Shown here: piece by piece, positions 37,505-45,658 of the stretch | Layout: each line of letters opens with the position of its first letter | How positions within the stretch are numbered: the first letter of the stretch is position 1 | Origin: Limnovirga sp038203525 | GTDB taxonomy: Bacteria > Bacteroidota > Bacteroidia > Chitinophagales > Chitinophagaceae | NCBI GenBank assembly: GCA_038203525.1 | Contig: JBBRDW010000011.1 | Location: 3,792 to 67,791, forward strand | Direction: 5' to 3' | Length of the DNA: 64,000 nucleotides | The notes under the pieces: generated by a model | Database searches by the model: none | What the model was told of the DNA's origin: nothing | What the model saw: the letters and a program-made list of their open reading frames with translations, nothing else | Translations under genes and position numbers: made by a program

Positions 37505-39322
37505 TTACTTTTTTATTTGTGGAAACTCAATATATGTAGCAAACTTGCTGTTTCTATAAATTCTTTGTGTTGCTTCCTGATAGTCTGATGCCTTGGCATC
37601 GTAAATGCTTGGCACAAATTTTTGCGGATTCATATCAATGATTGGGAACCAACTGCTTTGTACCTGAACCATAATCCGGTGACCTTTTAAAAAGACATGA
37701 TCAGCCTGGTGCAGATCTATTTTATATTCCTGTACTATTTCTGGTAAAATTATTTCCGGCTTCTCAAAACTCTTGCGGTAACGGCCGCGAAATACTTCGC
37801 TTGCAATCATTAATTCGTAGCCACTCATTTTGGGTTCATTTGCATATTGATCGGGATATACATCTATCAGTTTTACTACCCAGTCTGCATCGGTGCCGGT
37901 AGTGCTTGCAAACAAATGTGCAATGATACTGCCTGTAATGGTAACATCCTGTGTAAGTGTATCGCTTTGCCAGGTAAGTACATCCGGCCTTCCATCAACA
38001 AAACGCTGATCATCTGTAAGCCATGGGCGCCAGCGGCTTCCCGGCCCATAGGTTTGCTCTATCGGTCGCTGACGGTAAGGCACAGGCTTTTTTGGATCGC
38101 TGATGTATTCATCAAATGCCTCGCTGCTTGCTGTGACTGGTTTATCAAAAGATACTTTACCGTTTGCCGCTATGTATAACCTGTAAGTAGTGGCTTCTTT
38201 TGGCGGCCAGCTTGCATAGGTTTTCCATTGGTTGGTGCCGGTTTGAAAAATAGTTGCTTCAGAAAAATTGCCATCGCCTTTTCCTTTTAGCCAGTAATCG
38301 AACCATTTCTTTTGAATGTTTTGCTGAAAGTATCCTGAAGTATTGCTTTGCATATCGTATGCACCAAGATGCGTTACATTATCCCGTGCCCACTGGCCAT
38401 GATTCCACGGGCCAATACAAATATAATTGCGGTTATTGCTATCCAGCGTTTCCATTTTGCTATACATAAGTTGCGGGCCCATCATATCTTCCTGGTCCCA
38501 CACGCCTCCAACATGCAGCATAGGTATGCGGGGATAATCCACATAACGAAGCGGCGATTTATATTGCCAGAATGAATCGTAATTGGGGTGCTGCATAAAC
38601 TGGTTCCAGCTGGGCAGTTTATTGTGAAAATATTTTTCATTGGCATTTGAAAGCGGGCCAAGTTTTAAAAACCAATTGTACAGATCGTAATGATCAAAAG
38701 GAAAAAGCGTATCAACTTTTGAAGCTTCTTCCATGAAAGAATAGTCAAAGGCATAAGATAGCCGAAAGGCACCGTTATGGTGAAAATCGTCGCCGAGAAA
38801 AAGATCACTCATGGTTGCCTGTTCGCTGGCTGCTTTCATTGCAGGGTGCGGCCTTGCGGCTGCAGCAAGTGTTAACCAACCGGGATAAGAAATACCTAAC
38901 TGCCCAACCTTGCCGTTATTATTCGACAAATTATGAATAAGCCATTCTATCGCATCATAAGTATCTGTGCTTTCATCTACATCGCCGGGCTTATCGGTAA
39001 CCGGCCTGTTCATTACAAATTGTCCTTCGCTTTTATAGCGGCCGCGAATATCCTGTGTTACAAAAATATAACCCTCTTCAGCCATATCCTTTACATAAGA
39101 ATTAGTAAGCGGATCTTGCATGCCCTCGCTGCCATAGGGTGTCCGTTGCATCAAAATTGGAACCGTTTCTTTTGTATTTGCAGGCGTATAAATAACCGTA
39201 TAAAGTTTTGTGCCATCACGCATGGGTATCATTACTTCCCTCCTTACATATTCTATTTTTGTTTGCGCAAAACCGGCACAAACAAAAATCCAACTAATAA
39301 TAATGCAGTTAAGTTTTTTCAT
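37505..39322 (-). CDS. exported CocE/NonD-family hydrolase (X-Pro dipeptidyl peptidase-like)
   Basis: This is a 605-residue alpha/beta hydrolase with a signal peptide (1-20, ending GFAQ). The N-terminal catalytic domain holds QLGISYPGWLT with nucleophile Ser145; DIRGRYKSEG lies near 91-100. The middle has the acidic and histidine segments (HVGGVWDQEDMMG, GPWNHGQWARDN), and the C-terminal jelly-roll (about 390-605, TLTQDVTITGSIIAHLFASTTGTDADWVVKLIDVYPD) is typical of this family. Members include cocaine esterase, alpha-amino acid ester hydrolases and glutaryl-7-ACA acylases. Substrate here is unknown; an exported peptidase or ester hydrolase is the best guess. Confidence 0.88.
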   Translation of the reverse strand: MKKLNCIIISWIFVCAGFAQTKIEYVRREVMIPMRDGTKLYTVIYTPANTKETVPILMQRTPYGSEGMQDPLTNSYVKDMAEEGYIFVTQDIRGRYKSEGQFVMNRPVTDKPGDVDESTDTYDAIEWLIHNLSNNNGKVGQLGISYPGWLTLAAAARPHPAMKAASEQATMSDLFLGDDFHHNGAFRLSYAFDYSFMEEASKVDTLFPFDHYDLYNWFLKLGPLSNANEKYFHNKLPSWNQFMQHPNYDSFWQYKSPLRYVDYPRIPMLHVGGVWDQEDMMGPQLMYSKMETLDSNNRNYICIGPWNHGQWARDNVTHLGAYDMQSNTSGYFQQNIQKKWFDYWLKGKGDGNFSEATIFQTGTNQWKTYASWPPKEATTYRLYIAANGKVSFDKPVTASSEAFDEYISDPKKPVPYRQRPIEQTYGPGSRWRPWLTDDQRFVDGRPDVLTWQSDTLTQDVTITGSIIAHLFASTTGTDADWVVKLIDVYPDQYANEPKMSGYELMIASEVFRGRYRKSFEKPEIILPEIVQEYKIDLHQADHVFLKGHRIMVQVQSSWFPIIDMNPQKFVPSIYDAKASDYQEATQRIYRNSKFATYIEFPQIKK

Positions 39323-39440
39323 AAAAAAATTTATAGATATAAAGTTTTAAGCTAATCATAAAACAGAATTACACCTGACAAAAAACCAAATATTTTTACC
39401 AGTCAAATTGAATGCCATGCCCCCGAAGCCTACAGGTTAC

Positions 39441-39468
39441 TTGCCCCCGAAGCTTCGGAATACTTTTG
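39441..39468 (+). promoter_or_regulatory. orphan promoter match TTG-N17-TACTTTTG
   Basis: TTG (39441-39443) and TACTTTTG (39461-39468) fit the Bacteroidota pattern, with a perfect palindrome CCGAAGCTTCGG just before the -7 box. The word TGCCCCCGAAGC is repeated at 39418 and 39442. No plus-strand gene follows, so it would make RNA antisense to nadE or is a chance match. Confidence 0.25.
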
Positions 39469-39517
39469 CACGTTCAGTCCTTTAGTGAACTTTTTACAAG
39501 CTCAATTATATTCTCAA

Positions 39518-39573
39518 GTACAAGAGTGCGACGCAACAAAAGCTACATTAATGTTCTTGGGCTTGGCCCAAAA
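39518..39573 (+). repeat. IPR1 copy 15 (right half)
   Basis: GTACAAGAGTGCGACGCAACAAAAGC at 39518, ending near CTTGGCCCAAAA. The closing boxes are partly degraded. It ends 19 bases beyond the nadE stop. Confidence 0.75.
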
Positions 39574-39591
39574 TAATTCTTCTTTCGCGAT

Positions 39592-41274
39592 TCACGATAA
39601 ATACTTCCCTACAATCGGTACTCTTCTGCCAACCCCAAAGGCTTTGGGCGATATGCGTATGATGGGACAAAACTGGTTGCGTTTGTATTCGTTGGTGTTT
39701 ACCATTTTTAATGTACGGTCAACCAATGCGGCATCGAAGCCCTGCAATTTTATTTCGTTCGGATCCATGCGACGCTCAATATACTGGTATAAAATCTTAT
39801 CGAGTATACTGTAATCGGGTAAGCTGTCGCTGTCTTTTTGATTTGGCCGCAGCTCTGCACTTGGCGCTTTGCTGATGATATTTTCAGGGATGATTTCCTT
39901 GTTGCGGTTAATATATTTCGCCAGTTGATACACCTGCATTTTATAGCAATCGCCCAGCACGCTAAGGCCACCGGCCATGTCGCCATACAACGTGCCATAG
40001 CCAGTTGCCAACTCGCTCTTGTTGGATGTGTTGAGCAAAATATAACCAAACTTATTAGAAATTGCCATCAATAAATTACCGCGTGTTCTACTCTGTATAT
40101 TTTCTTCGGCAAGCGAAAAAGGCAGGTCGGTGAAAATGGGTTTTAGTGTTTCCAGAAATGATTCATAAACCGTATTGATGCGAATAATATCGTAAGGATT
40201 TTCCAGGTTTTTACTAAGTTCCACCGCATCATTTACTGAGTGTTCTGTTGAATAAGGCGAAGGCATTAGCACGGCACGCACATTTTCTTTACCCAATGCC
40301 TCACATGCAAGTGCCAGTGTAACCGCACTGTCGATACCACCCGAAGAACCAAGGATAGCTTTTGTAAAACCCATCTTGGTGAAATAATCTTTAATGCCCA
40401 TTACAAGTGCGGCATGTATTTGTGCTATGTTTAGTTCGGGCTCTAAACCTGCGGGGGTAAGTTCTTTATCTGGCACACGGCTTGCGGGTTCAAGAATAGG
40501 TGCATCAATGCTGCCATCATCATTTAATGTAACTGCTTCAACCGCTTCTAAAAACATGGGCAACGATTTGCAAAGGTTTGCATCTTTATCAAAAACAAGC
40601 GACGCCCCATCAAACACTACTTCCGTTTGACTGCCTACAGCATTGCAGTAAAACATCGGAATTTTATACTTCAACACATTCGATTTAATAACTGCCTTGC
40701 GGTCTTCATCATGCGTATAGTCAAACGGTGATGCGCTTAGGTTTATCATTAAATCGGGCTGTTGTTCCATCAGTTTATCCATGGGGCAAATGCGGTACAG
40801 CGGGTTGTCGCCAAGGTTCCAGATATCCTCGCAAATGGTTACTGCAAGGCGCTTTCCTTTAAATTCAATAATGTTCCATTTGTAAGCAGGCTCAAAATAG
40901 CGATACTCATCAAACACATCGTAAGTGGGCAAAAGGGTTTTGTGTATCTCGGCTTTTATTTCCTTTTCGTACAAAAAGAAAGCAGCATTAAACAGGTCTT
41001 TTCCTTCTCTTATTGGATTGCGTGCAGGCGAACCAACCAGCACGGCAATGGTATCAGCATGCTGCTTTATTTCGTCAATTGCCAGGTAACATTTATTGAC
41101 AAAATCATTGAACTCAAAAAAATCTCTCGAAGGGTAGCCGCAGATACTCAGCTCGCTGAATACAATAATATCCGACTGCTGCACCTTCGCTTCCTCAATA
41201 GCTGCGATTATCTTTTTGGTATTACTTTCAAAGTTGCCTACATGATAATTTTGCTGTGCCAATGCTATTTTCAT
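39592..41274 (-). CDS. nadE: glutamine-dependent NAD+ synthase
   Basis: This is a 560-residue, two-domain enzyme that amidates nicotinic acid adenine dinucleotide with glutamine-derived ammonia. The N-terminal nitrilase domain shows the Glu-Lys-Cys triad in FSELSICGYPSRDF (Glu41), HKTLLPTYDVFDEYRYF and VTICEDIW. The C-terminal synthetase has the PP-loop LGSSGGIDSAVTLALA and SNKSELATGYGTLYGDMAGG. An upstream in-frame ATG at 41376 would add 34 residues, but those codons lie in an IPR1 repeat, so MKIALAQQNY at 41274 is chosen. Confidence 0.95.
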   Translation of the reverse strand: MKIALAQQNYHVGNFESNTKKIIAAIEEAKVQQSDIIVFSELSICGYPSRDFFEFNDFVNKCYLAIDEIKQHADTIAVLVGSPARNPIREGKDLFNAAFFLYEKEIKAEIHKTLLPTYDVFDEYRYFEPAYKWNIIEFKGKRLAVTICEDIWNLGDNPLYRICPMDKLMEQQPDLMINLSASPFDYTHDEDRKAVIKSNVLKYKIPMFYCNAVGSQTEVVFDGASLVFDKDANLCKSLPMFLEAVEAVTLNDDGSIDAPILEPASRVPDKELTPAGLEPELNIAQIHAALVMGIKDYFTKMGFTKAILGSSGGIDSAVTLALACEALGKENVRAVLMPSPYSTEHSVNDAVELSKNLENPYDIIRINTVYESFLETLKPIFTDLPFSLAEENIQSRTRGNLLMAISNKFGYILLNTSNKSELATGYGTLYGDMAGGLSVLGDCYKMQVYQLAKYINRNKEIIPENIISKAPSAELRPNQKDSDSLPDYSILDKILYQYIERRMDPNEIKLQGFDAALVDRTLKMVNTNEYKRNQFCPIIRISPKAFGVGRRVPIVGKYLS

Positions 41275-41328
41275 GCTGCAAATTTCACGAATAAATACGA
41301 ATCTCCGTTCATGAAATAAGGAATACAA

Positions 41329-41385
41329 TTTTGAACCTGGCAGAAGAACTACTATGAAGCTTTTGTTGCGTCGCACACTTGTACT
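41329..41385 (-). repeat. IPR1 copy 16 (left half)
   Basis: TTGAACCTGGCAGAAG leads to CTTTTGTTGCGTCGCACACTTGTAC. It lies in the divergent gap between nadE and gldB; no right arm is seen. Confidence 0.8.
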
Positions 41386-41475
41386 ACATTAATTCTATTC
41401 AGCTTTCAACAGCCACACCCAAATAAAATAGCTTCTTAACAAAATCATTTCATCGGTTTAACGTTAATTAGCAGC

Positions 41476-42486
41476 ATGAAAAATTTTCTTGTCCTTTTTC
41501 TTGTTCTGGTTTGCCTTTATTCCTGCACCGATAAAAAAAATTTTCCGGACGTTTCCCATATTAAAGTGAAAGCCGATATACAGCGTTTTGATAAAGATTT
41601 TTTCGCTCTTGATACTAACAACATTGAGGGAGCCCTAACACAACTGCAAAAAAAATATCCATCTTTTCTAAATGATTTTTTATACAATATTCTCGCAGCA
41701 CCTCCTCAGCCAGACAGTGCCGCACAAAAAGTAAAAATGTTTATTCACGATTACAAACCCATTTTTGATTCTTCGCAACTTTTATTTGCAAACACAGATA
41801 AAATACAGGAAGAAATTGAAAGAGGTTTACAGTTTGTGCAGTATTATTTTCCCCAATACAAAATACCTGAGCAGGTGGTTACTTTTATCGGACCATTAGA
41901 AGGTTATGCTAATGTGCTTACTACAAGCGGTTTGGCAGTTGGGCTGCAACTCTATCTGGGCAAGAATTTTGAGGTTTACCACAGCGAGTATATCGAAGAA
42001 GTTTATCCGGCTTACCAGTCGCGGCGTTTTGAGCCGCAATATATTGCTGTTAACTGCATTAAAAATATTATAGATGATATTTATCCAGCCACTAATGCAG
42101 ATATGCCACTGGCATATCAAATGATCGAGGCAGGCAAGCGGCTCTACGTACTTGATAAGCTATTACCCGAAACGGCAGATACTTTAAAAACCGGTTACAC
42201 ACAAAAACAACTGGATGGCTGTTACGAAAACGAAGCAATGATCTGGAATTACTTTCTACAGAATAATTTAATTTATTCAACCGATCCTTCGGCTGTGCGG
42301 GATTATATGAACGATGGCCCGAAAACAGATATTCTTGGCGATGGATCGCCGGGTTATATCGGTCAGTTTACAGGCTGGCAAATAATAAAAAAATGGATGG
42401 AAATAAAACCAGAAACCAGTCTCGAACAATTGTTGCAAACCCCTGCAAAACAGATTTTTGAAGAAGCTAAGTATAAACCAAAATAG
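41476..42486 (+). CDS. gldB: gliding motility lipoprotein GldB-like
   Basis: This is a 336-residue lipoprotein (lipobox YSC, Cys17) with the GldB pattern: KVKADIQRFDKDFFALD near 30-46, then LQKKYPSFLNDFLYNIL and FIGPLEGYANVLTTSGLAVGLQLYLGKNFEVY. GldB is required for gliding in Flavobacterium johnsoniae, and the family is widespread in Bacteroidota, including non-gliders. As recalled for flavobacteria, nadE, gldB and gldC are neighbours; here nadE is adjacent but divergent, and no gldC follows. It is monocistronic. Confidence 0.82.
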   Translation: MKNFLVLFLVLVCLYSCTDKKNFPDVSHIKVKADIQRFDKDFFALDTNNIEGALTQLQKKYPSFLNDFLYNILAAPPQPDSAAQKVKMFIHDYKPIFDSSQLLFANTDKIQEEIERGLQFVQYYFPQYKIPEQVVTFIGPLEGYANVLTTSGLAVGLQLYLGKNFEVYHSEYIEEVYPAYQSRRFEPQYIAVNCIKNIIDDIYPATNADMPLAYQMIEAGKRLYVLDKLLPETADTLKTGYTQKQLDGCYENEAMIWNYFLQNNLIYSTDPSAVRDYMNDGPKTDILGDGSPGYIGQFTGWQIIKKWMEIKPETSLEQLLQTPAKQIFEEAKYKPK

Positions 42487-42574
42487 TGTAAAGATGATTG
42501 GAGATACCGCAACTATGAATTAACTCATGTCTATTCGAATATCCACCAATCAACCAATCCATACCATACATCCT

Positions 42575-42961
42575 CTAATTATTCTTAAACGGAACAATCA
42601 TATCAAAAGGGGGAATTTTTACTTTAAACGTAGTTTTCGTATTTTGGTTTTCCATGGTATAAAAACCATGCATGCGGCCAATTTCGGTTTTTAAATTACA
42701 GCCACTTACATATTGAAATTGCTTTGCAGGTGGCATTACGGGTTGCACACCCACTACACCTTCACCTTCCACTTCACGCTGCTCGCCATTACTGTCAAAA
42801 ATATACCATTGGCGGCGTAGGAGTTTTATGGTAAAATTGTTGTGGTTTTCAATAGTTATGCGGTAAGCAAACATAAATTCATTGTTAAGCGGATTGCTGT
42901 AATCTGCCTGGTAGTAGGTCTCTACATTTACTTCTACGCCTTCAGAAATTTTAGATGCCAT
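42575..42961 (-). CDS. apaG: ApaG-domain protein
   Basis: This 128-residue protein is a single ApaG domain (fibronectin type III-like fold). The conserved stretch is FAYRITIENHNNFTIKLLRRQWYIFDSNGEQREVEGEGVVGVQPVMPPAKQFQYVSGC, followed by GRMHGFYTM. Length fits the family (about 125). In enterobacteria ApaG is linked to cobalt/magnesium resistance, but its biochemical role is unclear. The gene is isolated and convergent with gldB, with 88 bases between. Confidence 0.92.
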   Translation of the reverse strand: MASKISEGVEVNVETYYQADYSNPLNNEFMFAYRITIENHNNFTIKLLRRQWYIFDSNGEQREVEGEGVVGVQPVMPPAKQFQYVSGCNLKTEIGRMHGFYTMENQNTKTTFKVKIPPFDMIVPFKNN

Positions 42962-43048
42962 TGGTTTGCTATTTACCTTAGGTAAAGTTAGGGGTTAGCT
43001 TTTTTTAAATAATAGTTTGTTCATTAAATAATACATTATAAACAATAG

Positions 43049-43188
43049 TTTTTTTGCCCGGCTGCTGTAGTACTGTTGTACATCCTTGTGTCGCAAACGG
43101 GTGATAAGCAACCAGGATCAGCAAAGTTCAGAACGTTGAAACGTGCAACGCAACGAAGACGCTATAAAATACCACAGCCAGGTTCATT
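43049..43188. repeat. IPR1 copy 17 (degenerate)
   Basis: The opening TTTGCCCGGCTGC and closing GCCAGGTTCATTA are clear, but the arms are decayed: CTTGTGTCGCAAACG on the left, GAAACGTGCAACGCAACG on the right, then AGACGCTATAAAAT. It fills part of the 346-base divergent gap between apaG and the FkbM gene, where nothing else is recognisable. Confidence 0.7.
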
Positions 43189-43307
43189 AATTTTTCCGGC
43201 ATTATACTATCTCCTACCAAATACCAACTGGCAGCCGTTTTAAAATTCTTGCGCATAGTTAATCCCTTTGTTACATCTTTGAATAATTTTAAAACTGTTA
43301 CATTTTT

Positions 43308-44096
43308 ATGACCGATTCTTTAAAAGCGTTGCTTTATAAAACCCTTGGTTTAAACGGTTACCTGCGTTTACTGCAATCGTTCTTTTTGCTGGGTTACAGA
43401 TCCGGTCTGCTAAAACGCAACCAAAAATACAAGTGGCATTATTTTGTTAAAGAACTGGTGAAGCCAGATGACACAATTATAGATATTGGGGCCAACCTTG
43501 GCTACTTCAGTGTTATTTTTAGCGGTATTATCGATGACAAGGGATTGCTCTTCAGCGTTGAACCGGTAAAGCCTTACCGTAATTTGCTCGAAAAGGTTTT
43601 GCCAAAAAAAGACAATATAACCATTTGTGCTTTTGCTTTGGGTAACAGCAACGAAGGTCCTGTAAAATTGGGCATGCCGCCATTGCTGCGGCATTTGCAG
43701 TACCTGCGCCACGGAACAGTTACCATACTTACCAATGATAAAATTAGCAGCGGGCAGGTTGTATTTGAAAGTGATATTAAGAAAGGTAGCGAGGTATTTG
43801 GCGGCCTTGCAAAAATTGACTACATAAAATGCGATATAGAAGGTTACGAAACAGTAGTGTTCCCCGAATTAGAACAGCTTTTACAGAAACATCAACCGCT
43901 GGTGCAATTAGAAACCTGGGGCGAACAGTTACCTGTAATGATTGCTTTTTTTAAACGCCTTGGTTACAAACCTTTTCACCTGCAAAACAATAAACTTTTT
44001 CACAGCGACACGCTTTCTGCCGATGAACTTGGGGCATCAGATATCTTGTTTGTACCGTCAAAAAGAATAAAACAGGTTGAAAAATTTTTAGGTTAA
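43308..44096 (+). CDS. FkbM-family SAM-dependent methyltransferase
   Basis: This 262-residue protein has the FkbM layout: a SAM-binding motif DDTIIDIGANLGYFSVIFSGII (near 52-73), then VEPVKPYRNLLEKVL and a second conserved block IDYIKCDIEGYETVVFPELEQLL near 175-197. FkbM enzymes methylate hydroxyl or amino groups of glycans or secondary metabolites. No glycan cluster is adjacent here, so the substrate is unknown. A short hydrophobic stretch near 21-32 may simply be part of the fold. Confidence 0.85.
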   Translation: MTDSLKALLYKTLGLNGYLRLLQSFFLLGYRSGLLKRNQKYKWHYFVKELVKPDDTIIDIGANLGYFSVIFSGIIDDKGLLFSVEPVKPYRNLLEKVLPKKDNITICAFALGNSNEGPVKLGMPPLLRHLQYLRHGTVTILTNDKISSGQVVFESDIKKGSEVFGGLAKIDYIKCDIEGYETVVFPELEQLLQKHQPLVQLETWGEQLPVMIAFFKRLGYKPFHLQNNKLFHSDTLSADELGASDILFVPSKRIKQVEKFLG

Positions 44097-44106
44097 GGGG
44101 AATTTT

Positions 44107-44186
44107 TGGGCACCCGGCTCAGGTACTTCTATTGATCTTCTCTTGCAGCATACCCCGCTAAGGCGGTGGTCGCAATCTTTTACTGT
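44107..44186 (-). repeat. IPR1 copy 18 (left half, nested-insert variant)
   Basis: It opens GGGCACCCGGCTC. The core TTGCAGCATACCCCGC, AAGGCGGTGGTCGC and AATCTTTTAC is the insert version in the left-arm orientation. No right arm is seen. Confidence 0.65.
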
Positions 44187-44325
44187 ATCGATTTATTGAG
44201 CAAATACGGCAATGCCAGAAAAGCTGTCAACTCATTTTAGTGCCATTACAGCTTTGCTAATTATACCCGCTGTCGGGTATAAAAACGAAGTTTAATTATG
44301 TGTACATTGCCTAAAATTCAAAAAC

Positions 44326-45465
44326 ATGAAACACAATATTAGTCTTTTGCTGGTATGCTGCCTATCCGCATTTACAGCTCAGGCGCAGCCCGCAAAGTCG
44401 GCCGCTGATCTTTACAATGATGGTATGAAACTAGTGGATAGTAAAAGCTACAAAGAAGCATTGGATGCTTTTAAAAAAGCAATTACAAAAGACCCGGCAA
44501 ACGGAGATGCATTATATGAAGCTGGCTGGGTTTGCAATGAGCTCGAACAATACGCCGAAGCAGTCGTTTACCTCGAAAAAGCAAAGAAAATAAAACCTGA
44601 TGTAGCAAAAATTTTTTTTGAACTTGGCTATGCCGATGAAAATACAAAAAACGAAGCCGGTGCAATAAGCAGCTATAAAAAAGCATTGGAGTTGTATCCG
44701 GAATACTATAGTGCTGCACAAAGCCTTGGCGATATTTATTACGATAAGCAGGACTATAAAAATGCATTGGTTTATTATCAACAGTACCTGGCCGATGCAG
44801 ATGCTGATACCTATTATAGTTACAAAGCAGGCTGGTGCTGTAATGATCTGGAAAAATATTCAGACGCAATAACCTATCTTGAAAAATACGAACCCACTGA
44901 AAATGATGACATAGCCAAAAAATTCGCTGAGATTGGTTACGCTAATTACAAACTGGAAAATGAAGATGAAGCTGTAGATGCTTACGAAAAAGCACTCAAT
45001 GCCAAACCTGGCTACGGCACAGCCTACCGGGGTTTAGGGAATGTTTATTATGATAACAGCGACAAATATGATGACGCTATTAACAACTATGAACTTGCCA
45101 TTCAATACGATGAGGAAAACTCGAAAGATGCTTATTACAAATTAGGCTGGTTATACAACGATGCAGAAAGGTATGACGATGCTATCGCGATATTATTAAA
45201 AGCGGCTGATTACGACCCTAAAGAGGCCGGCACCAAGGAAGAATTGGGCTATGCGTATTATATGACAGATAATAATACCGAAGCATTAAAACAGCTTAAC
45301 ATGGCCATTGAACTTGATCCTAAATCGAAGCTTGGTTATTATTACAAAGGGTTGTGTTATATAGACAAAGGAGAAAAGGATATGGCGAAGGAAATGTACA
45401 ATAAACTAAAAGAAATTAGCCCAGACCAGGCAGACAAACTGCTCGCAAAAATAAACGGCAACTAG
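44326..45465 (+). CDS. exported TPR-repeat protein
   Basis: This is a 379-residue protein with a signal peptide (1-20, ending TAQAQ). About nine or ten tetratricopeptide repeats follow with a 33-35-residue period; the consensus positions are seen in repeated GDALYEAGWVCNELEQYAEA, AQSLGDIYYDKQDYKNA and YYKLGWLYNDAERYDDA. They should form a periplasmic superhelical scaffold for protein binding. The protein is unusually acidic and rich in Tyr and Asp. No partner is visible next to it; typA is convergent. Confidence 0.85.
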   Translation: MKHNISLLLVCCLSAFTAQAQPAKSAADLYNDGMKLVDSKSYKEALDAFKKAITKDPANGDALYEAGWVCNELEQYAEAVVYLEKAKKIKPDVAKIFFELGYADENTKNEAGAISSYKKALELYPEYYSAAQSLGDIYYDKQDYKNALVYYQQYLADADADTYYSYKAGWCCNDLEKYSDAITYLEKYEPTENDDIAKKFAEIGYANYKLENEDEAVDAYEKALNAKPGYGTAYRGLGNVYYDNSDKYDDAINNYELAIQYDEENSKDAYYKLGWLYNDAERYDDAIAILLKAADYDPKEAGTKEELGYAYYMTDNNTEALKQLNMAIELDPKSKLGYYYKGLCYIDKGEKDMAKEMYNKLKEISPDQADKLLAKINGN

Positions 45466-45537
45466 TCCGGATTTCAGGGGCGTGGTAGTTACAGATTGTT
45501 TTAAGGATGGTGGAATACGCCGATCAGAATTACATAA

Positions 45538-45592
45538 GTACAAGAGTGCGACGCAACCGGGATGCCATAAAAAACCAATGCCGGGAGCCAAA
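45538..45592 (+). repeat. IPR1 copy 19 (right half)
   Basis: GTACAAGAGTGCGACGCAAC, then GGGATGCCATAAAAAAC and ATGCCGGGAGCCAAA. It lies between the convergent TPR and typA genes, directly before their shared terminator. Confidence 0.85.
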
Positions 45593-45611
45593 TCTCCAAT
45601 AACATCTAAAT

Positions 45612-45642
45612 AAAAAAGCCGCAGAAATTTCTGCGGCTTTTT
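45612..45642. terminator. bidirectional terminator, TPR gene / typA
   Basis: AAAGCCGCAGAAA pairs perfectly with TTTCTGCGGCTTT and is bounded by A and T runs, so it can serve both the TPR gene and typA, whose stop is 17 bases away. Confidence 0.9.
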
Positions 45643-45658
45643 ACGATTTTATTAAGCA

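Noticed and set aside
41275..41376. 34-residue N-terminal extension of nadE
   Set aside because: It is encoded by IPR1 copy 16 and absent from the conserved nitrilase start MKIALAQ.
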